From: Oscheius tipulae
Lineage: Eukaryota > Nematoda > Chromadorea > Rhabditida > Rhabditidae
Length of the DNA stretch: 64,000 nt
Direction of reading: 5' to 3'
NCBI GenBank assembly: GCA_037178975.1
Contig: JASJZH010000005.1
Location: forward strand, 186,001 to 250,000
The notes under the pieces were generated by a model. That model was given only the letters and a program-made list of their open reading frames with translations. It searched no databases and had not been told where the DNA came from. Made by a program: the position numbers and the translations under genes. Below are positions 11,498 to 22,300 of this stretch, piece by piece. The first letter of the stretch is position 1. Every line of letters begins with the position of its first letter.

Positions 11498-14400
11498 TTA
11501 GTTCTTCTTTGCCGAAAGAGCTCCTCCGCCTGCCAACGCGGCTACATTCGACTGCGTTCCCTTGTTAGGAGCCATGAGTGTATACTGTTCTTGGGTCTCG
11601 TCCTCCTCAGCCTGCTTCTTAACCTCGGCCAGAACCCTAAAAATCAATTTTACCAACCCGGGAATCGAACGAGCCCCTTGTAGTCGGGGCTCTAACCGAC
11701 TGAGCCATGCGGGCCAAAGGCGCACCCAGAGGTAGACATACCTTGCAAAGTGAGTGAATTCCTTGTTCTGGACGGAGTAGAGATTCTCGTGGGTATCGTA
11801 GACATAGAGTTCTCCCTTGCTGTCCCCCACGCAGAGTTTACGTCCTGAAAATTGCTAGTAGAGGATTTGTGAGCCGTGTTTGTCCATCACGTAGATATTG
11901 ATTCTACGGCAGGTACTGTTTGCCCAGAGTGGCGAGAGACAATGAGAGGATAATTGTTGACTAGTTGGGCAGACTGTTACAGGCGTTTTTTTTTTTACAG
12001 GAACAGGAAGCATTTAGTGTCTTTTAAAGCTGTAGAAACAGGTTATAATTTGGTTTTTGACCAGAAAAAAAAATAAAAACGCTTCTCCGTTTCTCTTTCT
12101 CACTGACTCTCTTTCTCTGCCCTTCTGCCTTGTCTGACTTTTTGACTCTCTGGCTCTCTATCTCTCTGTCCCTCTGTCTGATTCACAACTGCTCCCCCAT
12201 CCCTTCGAACAGAGGGCCACAGAAGGGAGAGAGAGATTACATTACACTCCCCTCCCGGTCATTGAATATGCATTATCTCGCCTCATTCAGCCCAACTGTT
12301 ACCATTGTAATAGCATAAAAACCTGAGGAAAAACAGACGTACCGTCTTCAGACCAAGCCAATTTCTTCAGCGTCGCGTCCCCCTTCGTGACATCGAGTGT
12401 GAGGACGGGATTCTCAATCGTCTCGTTCAGATTCCATAGCAGGAGCTGAAACAAAGTTCTCATGAAAATGAATTTGGGGTAGGAACATACCAATCCCCTG
12501 AAGTCGATGGAGGCAAAGACGGCCGGATGCACTGGGCTCCATTTGACGTCGACGACGACGTCTTCGTGACTCTCGAAGCTGATGCTCAGCATTGGGTCCT
12601 TGCTGCTCCAAAGCTTGATGCTCCAGTCGCTGCTCGCTGTGAGGAAGAGATGACTAAAGTCGACGGCTCCCGGGGCCAGATGTGCGTGGACGGCCAGAAC
12701 TGGACCTTGATGTCCTAAATTAGCGTACCTTCAGTAGTAAAGAGTCTACAAACCTCCGAATTCCCTAGTGGCCTGGATAGCATGTCCTCCCACACTGTTC
12801 TTGTTGAACATGTAGACTTTCCCGTCTTCGGAACCGACCATAAAGATGTCCGGATCGTCGGAAGAGAAAGAGACGGAGAGGGTTGGAACCTGAGATGAGG
12901 CTATTCTTCAAAAATAACTAGGAAAAACTCACGGGTCTTGTCGTGACGGTGTGTAGATCCTTGCTCAAGGACGGCTGGGCCAGGTTCTCGATGTTCCAGA
13001 AGCAGACCTTACCTTCGGAGCTGACAGAGCACTAAACGATTTTACTGTCAGAGAGAAAGTGTAACAGAGAGACAGAGAGACAGAGTCATTGAGAGACAGG
13101 GACAAAGTACAGAAAGACTGACCACTCCATGAGAGTTGCGAGTTCCTACTACGTTGAGATTGAAGATGGGCTGGGTATGGGTATGACTCGTCAGAGGGCT
13201 CTGAAAAGAAACTACTATAATCAAAGCACAGTTCTCTTACCTTATTGACCGGGGTCTTTTTCGTGACAATCCTATAGTCCCAGACTACGATCTGTCCCGA
13301 ATAGCAGCCGGCCAGGATCAGGTGCTGATGGAAGTAGGCGAAAGTGACAGAGGTTAGGCGCGAATTGCTATGGTACATGTATCTAAAGATGCCTTTGAAA
13401 CGAAAAAAATGATGGGAACATACTCAGGAGACTCCATCTTGCTGTGTGTGTTCCAGACACAGACGAGACCGGGCGCCTTCTGTGGCTGGTCGGGATCCGC
13501 ATCGTAGGCCACAACCACAAACTCCTTGTGGAGTCTGCCACAGCTGATTCCGACTACTGACCTGAAATATTGGTAGTGGGGGAGACTGGTACGGATACGG
13601 TGCAATAGACTAGAAGTTGAAGTAAGACCAAACCCCTACCTATTTTCTGTCCATTGAGGCTCCTTATAAACAAAGAACAAGGTCAAAAGTTCGTCATTCT
13701 GGGCTTGATACATCGTCGTGTCCAGCGAGTAGTCCACGAGATACTTGTCCTGGACTCCGGACAACATCCTCTCCATGTTTTTCGAGGCGGTGTGGAAGAA
13801 GTGCTGGAAATCGGTCCTGCCAACAATCTGGTTCTTCTCCTCCTCGCTGAACTCCCTCGGTGGCTCCAGCTTCTTCTCCTCGACTGCGGGCTCCTGGGTC
13901 TCCGTCACGCCACGAGCCCGGAAATAGTTGGGGAGAAGCTGGGCGAAATCGTCAGTCAGAGGGCTCTCCAGCTCGTGACTGTGTGTCCTTCCGCGGAAGG
14001 TGTCCATGCCCATGTCGTCGTCAAAGTCAAACTCTTGGCTCCCGAGCGAGAATTCACGATCCGGCACGCGGTCCTCGTCCGTCTGGATGGATTTCGAGTA
14101 TTGGACCTAAAGGACGAGGGTTGGGGAGAAGGAATAAGGGAAAAATACCATGTCCTTGACCGGCACGATGATCGAGGAGACCTTGGTCAGCTCGAGACTA
14201 AGATTCCGGGAGCCAACGACTTCAGAGGTGTCTGCTGCCGAAGAGGATGTCGGTCGGGTCTAAAAATGAAATGACTATGAAGATCGATTTTCGTGACAAG
14301 AGGTCAGCTAGTTCCATACTTTTGCAAACAAATTTTAGCACCTATTTCTGGTGGAGGGCACTGAAAGAGTCTGAATAACAACCTACATTTTCTACACCGT

Positions 14401-14864
14401 TGGCCCTCGGCGACCTTCTCGACAGGTCCCCGATATCTCCACGCAAAGACTCCTCCAGTTCTTCCCTTGTCTGCGTCTCTCGTCGTGCTTAAAAAATAGG
14501 TGAGCATTTGTCTCTGTCTCTATCTAACTCTGTCTCTCTATCTCTGTCTCTCTGTATATCTTGTCTCTGTTTCTCTGTCTCTCGGTTTGTTTGTCTCATC
14601 GGACTTACCGTTGCCATTCGGAACCGGTCCGAGAAAGTTGTTCCGGCGATTCTGTTCGGCCTCTGCCTTACGGGCTCTCATCTCGGCCAATTTCTAAGAA
14701 AATGTGTGCATCGTGGGTATAAAATAATGGTCTACATTGTTTCTCTCCAAATCGAGAAACTTATAGGTTTCAAAAATCGATAACAATCGAGAAAAGTTTA
14801 GAATTTGAATTACCTGTTTCTTCCGCTCTAGTTCCTGTGCCCGGGCTCTCTGCTCCGGATCCAT
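11498..14864 (-). CDS. dyci-1: Cytoplasmic dynein intermediate chain (WD40)
   Basis: Fourteen exons: 14864-14814, 14693-14609, 14487-14387, 14259-14149, 14106-13640, 13561-13424, 13382-13241, 13200-13123, 13031-12933, 12889-12754, 12714-12491, 12445-12343, 11844-11742, 11636-11498 (658 aa). The order matches the family: a charged N-terminal helix (ELERKKQKLAEMRARKAEA) that binds dynactin p150; a linker with SIQTDED resembling a light-chain (LC8) docking site; the conserved EEEKNQIVGRTDFQHFF segment; then the WD40 propeller with SGQIVVWDYR, GHQGPVLAVHAH, GAVDFSHLFLTASSDWSIKLW and KWSPVHPAVFAS. The role is cargo and dynactin attachment of the dynein-1 motor. The N-terminal start (MDPEQRARAQ) follows from an ATG with no in-frame ATG upstream. 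A tRNA-like repeat lies inside intron 13. Confidence 0.93.
11652..11715 (-). repeat. tRNA-like repeat in dynein intron 13
   Basis: On the minus strand it reads as a tRNA-like sequence with an A-box-like TGGCTCAGTCGGTTAGAGC and a B box GTTCGATTCC. The T stem and acceptor stem do not pair properly, so it is not a functional tRNA. It belongs with the other tRNA-like repeats of the window. Confidence 0.6.
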
Positions 14865-16320
14865 GGTTGAGTCTGGAAATCTTTTACTGGTTTTTACGCA
14901 TTACAGAGGTTGAAGGAAGAGAAGAAATTTAACAGGAAGAGATTTCAAAATAGGCTGAGGGCGGGCTGGACCCGTCATTTCGGGGCTGTAGAGTTGGAGC
15001 GCGCATACGTCTGGTCCAAGCTGCAAGTATATAGCAGAATAAACATTGCAGGTCGAATTAGAGTGTGTCACAGAAATGAGGGAATCTCGGTGAAAATAGT
15101 AGCGAAAATATCGATTTTACCTGAAACTTCTGACAGTAGCTTCCACGGGACAGGACTTTAACAGACGGTATGGTTTGTTCAAAGAGTACATACAGTAAAC
15201 CGAATTCTAGTCACTCCCCGTTTCAGGAACCTTAATCGTTGGACCATGGGAATTCAAATCGATGTCTTTAATTTGGAAGCTGTAGTTTGTCGGTCTATAA
15301 CCACGTTTTCCAGTATTTTTGTCAGTTTTTATTTCACACAGCGGACAGTACTACTTTCCATTTGAAAGCTCCACAAGTAAACTAGAAACAGGAAAAACAC
15401 GAATTGAATCGGCGCGCATTCCGTGGTGACTTTTTGGTGACCGGTAAAATTCAAACGTCCACGACTTGGTATTTTGCGATTTCCTTTATTGGTTCCTCCT
15501 CTTTTTGCGCTTTTCTTCCCTCTGAAACTTTATAAAATTCAGCAGAGTGTAGCTTGGAGAGATAACAACTGGTCATATATTAGTACTGTTCTTAAAAATT
15601 CTTGTAGCCATGCTTTTCGACTGCTTCGCATTCTTTCTCTTTGTCTGCCTCTGTCTGGCATCCAGTTATATCCTCATTTCACGTTCTGAAACCCTTGAAA
15701 GCAACCCAGCATCAAAAACTAAGGAAAACCTGTCTGAAAGCGCTTATTCACTCCACAGTTGATTTATTTCTTCATTTTTCCTGTGTTCTATGCTTGTCTA
15801 TTGCCCCAATCTTGCTTCTAGTGACTGGTTCTCACAAAAATATCATAAAAAGTTTCCCGTCATCTAAAAAGGTGTGGACGCCTGCATGGTTGATTGGCCA
15901 AAATCACCCTTACCGTCTTTTGCCCACTATCCTTAAATAAAACTTGTGTCCCCAGCACTCTTCTAGGTCTAAACATTGTCATTTATCGAAGTCAATGCTT
16001 CTCTTCCTGTAATAAAACATTCTTTCTTTTATAAATTCGTTCTTCGTCGCTGTGAAAATAGCCGCGGTACGCAGTGAGGATGAACGGCGCCAAGCCAGCT
16101 GTTTCAAAAGCTGCGGCTCTCTGTACCTAATCGCCCCTCGCTTCTATTGCCCAGAATACTGAAACAATTGGCAAACCTGGCCATGAAATCGAAGTGATCG
16201 ATGAGAAAATAGCCGTGCTACGTGACTTTTTAAACCACAAAGGGAATTTTGGCGATTCTTCGGCCTCTTTTCTTCTTCTAGACCATCTGTTCGAACACTT
16301 ATTCTCTTTTTTTTCAGCAA
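14865..16320. other. Intergenic region between divergent dynein and KNL-2 genes
   Basis: No exon chain found. It probably holds both promoters. At 15170 (TATGGTTTGTTC) there is a one-sided match to the end of the foldback element in the KNL-2 gene. A tttttttcag signal at 16308-16317 directly before the KNL-2 ATG is a plausible trans-splice acceptor. Confidence 0.6.
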
Positions 16321-19300
16321 ATGTCGGCAAAGAAAGGACGCGCGAAGAAGGATGACGTCGTCGAGCTTCGATATTGGACATTCAAAGTAAAATCCTAACC
16401 TTTTTCCTTAACAAATCCCATTTTCAGTTCGTCGACAAGAGTTTCGGGGTCGTGGTGGAGGGATATCGCGATAACGATGCGACCGGATCGAAGATGGACA
16501 ATTGGGGATCCTCACAAATCAAGGTATTCCTATTTTTGTCCAAAGGATCTTAAAATAATTATAGAGCGCCGCAGAAAACGGCAAGCTACTAACGTCGCTG
16601 AGCGGCAGCAAGTACCGCCTCGTCGACAACATTGCCCGCGTGGAGCAGAAGAAATATGGCATTCCGGACTCGATGATCGACCTGTTCGAGAAGGGCTTCC
16701 CGAGGAACTGGGAGCAGATTTTGAGGCCATTCTATCAGAAATGGTTCGGATTGCGGATGTTTACCAAATTGACCTTAAAATTTAGGTTCGAGACGAACCC
16801 GTTGAACGCGGCCAAGTGGTGGGATCATCAGCAGACGTTGGAAAAGAAACGAGCCAGTCTGGGCGTAAGCCTGAAGAAGCGCTCGCAGAGCACAGGAGCC
16901 GTTCCAAGAACGCAACAGCTGGAGGCCGAGAAGGAGAATCAAACGGGTTTGGTGGGTTTCCGAGCTTATTTTCCCGACCCCTTACTGTCTGTTTGTTCGT
17001 TTGTGTGTAGCCGATATCGCAGGGGTGCTGCCGCACGTCATAGCCCCGCGGTTAATGCGCTGGACTACGAAACGTAGCAACTTGGGTTCGATCCCACTAT
17101 TATTTTGCAGACGGCTGATCTCTCTTACTCTAAAGCGCAACAGTGTCCATCTGTCATTGCAAACCTTTCCGAAAGGAAAAAGCGGCAAGCGTTCAATTCA
17201 AATTCAGGTGTCGCTCTTCGTTATGGTTTGTTCAAAAAAAAGAAGGACTACAGTGTCCCGAAATGTTTACGTTGCGGGACTCCTGGGAGGGCGGGGATTC
17301 AAATTTAGCAATTTTTTGAGATATTTTTTTTTTTTATCAATGTACAGCCTCCATTTTTGTTGTTTTTGTTTGATTCTTTCATTCTCTTTGTTTTCCGGAG
17401 ATTTCGTTTGCTTCCGGTAAAGGCTGCTAGTAGACGCGCTTTAGAAATAAAAGGGACGGAAGAGAACCCAAAAACAAGCTGCTAGACTGAAAACCAAAAA
17501 GAGTGAAAAATTAACTCGATTTGAAAGGTACTCTAGACCACGGGATTTCAGATAGAGTTAATATTTTGGTTTTAAGTCTAGCAGCTTGTTTTCGCGTTCT
17601 CTTCCGTTCCTTTTGTTTATAAAACGTGTCTATTTGCAGCCTTTACCGGAAGCAGACAAAAAGCAACGAAAATGAAGGCTGTACATCGATAAAAAGAATC
17701 TCAAAAAAACTGCTAAATTTGAATCCCCGCCCTCCCAGGGGTCCCGCCACGTAAGCATTCCGGGACACTGTAATCCTTCTTTTTTTTAACAAACCATAGA
17801 AACAGACTATTTGATCAAACTTAAAAAAAAAATCGCATATTGTAGATGACACCCACGAAAACGACCGACGATAGCATCATTCGACGAAGTCCGCGCATCA
17901 TGCCCACAGTAATGGCCACCCCGAATGTAATGAAGAGCTTCTCCACGACGGCTCTGAACAACGACAAGAACGACAACGAGCCGACGCCGCGTTTCTGTCC
18001 CGTCACCGACGGTCGTCACGCCATTTCACGACAGTCGACAGTCAAAGCCCCCCCAGAGTCTACTCCAACCAAGGTATCTTGTCTCTTTGTTTGGTTTGAA
18101 GTAATTTCAGGGCAAAATGCCGCGTAGATCGAGAGAACTGGTCATCCCGGACGTGCCAGCCGAGGGGCAGACACCTCGTCGTAGTCGTGCCGCTAAAACT
18201 CCGACCACAAAAACGCCGGCTGCGGCAGAAGCCACACCAATTAGGCGCTCTCTCAGAGTAAGGATTTGCTTTTTTTTCTTTGTCTTAGCCAGTGTTTAAT
18301 TCTGTCATATCAGAGATTGGCAGAGGGGTCGCGTAGACAGTGGAAAACACCCCTATGTTGATAAACTGAGGGGAGTCGCACGCAAATCTGTTGTAACTCC
18401 GGTAGGAGTCATTATCGTGGAGACGAGAGTAGGGTAGACGAGCCAAAGGTACCAACTTTATTCACACTATTTGAAAGGATCCCTTGCTTTCCAAAGCGCA
18501 AGCAATTACGCTATATAGTTACTATGAATATATATGGATTTCTCCAGTGGTCTACTGAAGTCTGCCGCGGCAGGCGGGTCGCTCTCGCGGGGTATTCAAC
18601 ATGACCCTCATGTAAACCGCAATAATGTTCAAAATACTCAAATGGTCAAGCAGATTACAAAAAAATATCAAAAGGGATCTTTTTGGAATAGGAAAGGGGG
18701 TCGCAAAAAGTTTTCTAACTGCAGGGATCCGGTTGATCACTGGATGTTTCGAGATATCTACTAAACGTACTTTTTCAGAGTCAATCGGTTCTTCCTACTC
18801 CCTCAGCCACATCCACACCCAAGCTGCCAGCAAAAGCTACACCAAAAGGCACTCCGAGAGCCAACTCGCGAGCCCCGTCAGCCTCTCCGGCCAGAAAGCC
18901 GGCTGCCAAGACCCCGGCCTCTGCCCAGAAGAAGAAGTCTCCTGCCAGTTCTCCAGCTCCCGCGAGACCTCAATCGGTGTGTTTTGCCCTGTTTTTAGGC
19001 ATGAAATTGGCTATTTTAGGTGGCAAAGACGGAGAACAACTTGGAATTCAAGGCACCACCCCCGGTGGTCAAAGTCCCGGCCGAGGAGAATGTCTTCAAG
19101 GCGCCGCCACCGAAGGTCATCAAAGGAGAAGTTCTGGACAGCAGGAGAGCCATGAGCATGTCAAGTATTCGTGAGTTTTCGACCTCTTTTTTGGCTCTTC
19201 TGGGCCTCTTCGTCCCTCTCTAAATCATAAAATCATCAAAAATTCAGAGATAGTCTTGATTGGGCCAAAACCCTAAACGAGGGATGTTTTGACCGAAATT

Positions 19301-22300
19301 CAACAGGGATCCTTTTGATCAAGAAGGGGCTTGCAAAATTTTTTTGACCATGCAGGGGTCAACTGGCTCCCGCCATCAAAAATTTTTGCGCGAGTATTTT
19401 GGGCTGTACATAAGGTTGATTTTCCATGATGCACGCGTTGCCTCTCTCTGCCAATCCATGCCGTGGCAGAGATCAGTTGACCACTGCGACCAAGTAGGAC
19501 TAGTGCATGCCTGCTTGTCCCTACTATCCTTCTTTCGGTCTACCTGTCACGTTCGGTCTCTTTCCAAAAAAAAAAAAAAACTCTAAAGCCATGTTTTTCC
19601 AGACTCTACGGTCCTCTTCGACTGGTTCATCCAGTTCCACCCGAATCAGGTGAAGAAGACTGGTGCTCTTCCTCCCTTTTACTTCACTGGCACCAAGAGG
19701 TTAGTCTCTATTTTCTAACTTCAAAATGCGCAAATTTTAGAACGAATGGAGCCCAGCCGCTCGGCTGGAACACGTCGCCGATCGTGCGTGTGGATGAGGG
19801 AGCCAATCAGTTCGATTGGACCTTCTACACGAGCAGCGGCAACCAGTACAAGATCAGCGGCCGCGTCAATGTCAGAGAAATGGCGGAGCAACGTATCTTA
19901 CATAGTTTTTTTTGTCGAAAAGTAGTAAATTTTCAGAAATTTTCCCGATGGAAGTGGCCAAGGCCTTCGAATTCGGCTTCCCTTCAAACTGGCTCGAGCT
20001 GCTGTGGAATGTCTTCAACGCTTACAGGGACAAGGGCTTCAAGAAGCCGCTGCTGGCTCCTCGTCACACCGAATCCGATGGGAATGAGTCGGTCAGATCG
20101 GGACAGGTCAACGGTTGGTTTTGGGAACTTGCATGGCAGAGAAATGTTCATAAAATGCTGGAAAACGATGTAGCTTAAGTGGCTGTCAAAGATAACATGG
20201 ATACCTTGTAACTATAGAGAAATTTGCCTATTTTTTGCTTCGTAAATGCAACCAGCCCCCTTCAAAGTTTTTTTGACAGTTCTTTCCTATTCGATGTGTT
20301 AGCCTCGAATACTCAGCCAACGAATTTAGAAAACAAACTAGCAAACTAGTAAATTAGGCTTGAGAACATACAGATTAATGTTGGTGGTCCCTAATTCTAA
20401 AGGACTATTCTAACTTACAGACTATAACCACCCCTTGTTTTCAGTGAATCAAACCGTCACACATGCCAAGTCGCAGCGAGGCAGATCGCTCTACACCCCG
20501 CTGGAGCACAGCTTCAAGATGCCACAGCTGTCGGCGGAACGGGGTGGCGGCGAGAGGATCAAGCAGAAGAAGCGATCGATCAAGTACGCCTCGTCGGACG
20601 ACGACGATGACACGGATGCTTTCATGAAGACTCTGCGCATGTCCCGATACAACTACGACAGTGACCACGGCCCGGCTGGCAAGAGGGCCAGGAGGGTACG
20701 TCTTTTTTTTTAAACTGACCATGTCTGAAGCCTTCTGCGTTTCCCCTGTTGTGGACACTAAGGGTCTTGAACAAGAGCAGATCTCATCGAGCCGGATCTT
20801 TTCTATTTTAGATTAAATCACAGATTTGCCGCGTGTGGCCTATTGTGGACACTAATAGAGTGAGTGACCAAAGGTTCGATCCCGCCCGATGAAATACTTT
20901 TGTATACTACCATTTTGCAGTCTTTTGAGCTGAATAAGGCTATGCCATCATATTTAAAGGTTCCCGATCTCTAAACAAAATTACAGCCTTTCAAAGTTTT
21001 AGGGAACATGTTAGCGTATTGGTAAGAGGCGCCAACACGAGCCAGAGGATAACCAGTGTTGTTATCCAGAATTATTTTTTTTAAGTCCAATACCGGTGAT
21101 CTGACGGCCGACATGAGGATTATCAAGAATATCCAGAAGAGAAAGGCCAAACTGACGCGAGAGATTGCCGAACTCGACGAGTACATGTTCCAAGTGGCCA
21201 ATAAGATTGACCGAAAGCGTCGGGAGGAGGTATTTTGCTCTTTTTCTACTCTAAAAAGGGAAAATGCAGAAACGTTTGGAAGATCTGCATCGCGGATGGG
21301 AACAGCAGCAGCCGCCGCGTCAGCGATCCCGTGCCGGATCAGAGCTCTCGTCACGCAAGAGGAAATTCCAGCCGATTTATGAGGAATCCGAGTCGAGCAG
21401 CGAGAGTGGTGATGAGGACAGTGAGGACGAGCTGAAGGCGCTGAGCGACAGCACAAGCACGGACTGTGACGACGGGGGCGATTGGAGACAGGCCAGACTG
21501 AAGAAGAACAAGAAGAGTGAGTCTTTTCCACGGGTTTCTCAAAGTTTTCCTAGTTAGAAGGAGGTCTTGACCAGAGCCGCAAAACTTATATAAGTAACTG
21601 GTGTCGTGGAATTCTAATATTATGTATTTTTGCCTATAAAGCGGTTCTGATTGCGTTAAATTTCGACCGGAGACCTCTTCTTTCGGTTTTTAGGCTACTT
21701 TAGCCGTTCGAAAAGAATCATAACCAGGCATGTACTGGCACTTATAATCCTTTTCCAACGGCAGGCGGCAGTGAGTTCCGTCTCGAAAACCGTGGTCCCG
21801 TCACAGAGCCCGAAAAGGTCCCCCTGTTCTTCGGATTACGAAACTCCCATTACGGTTAGTGTCCGACATTTCCTAATTTGTGCAACCGAGGGGACCTTTC
21901 TGAACAAAAAGAGATTGCGCAAAAACTTCGAACCGACTGGTTCTAGTGCATGCCTGATCATAACTTTCCCAACGAAATTATAATCGCCCCAAAAATCTTC
22001 TGACTCTGACCCCTTTCCAGAATTTGTCCCTCCCCCGACGAACAACAACAGACGCTCCAAGGAGAAGGCCAACATCTTCGAGGAGGAGAACAAGACGAGC
22101 GAGAGCGAGGAAGAGGATGAGATTGAAGAGATTCCGAAGCCCAAGAAGGAGAAGAAGCGCAAATGGACCCAGGAGGATCTGACCCGTCTGAAGCATGTCG
22201 TCTCACACGTAAAAGTCCGGAAGGAGGAGGACTGGCAGAAGATTGCCAACACAATGGGACAGGAATTCAAGGCCGAGGATTGCAAGGATGTCAGTTTTGT

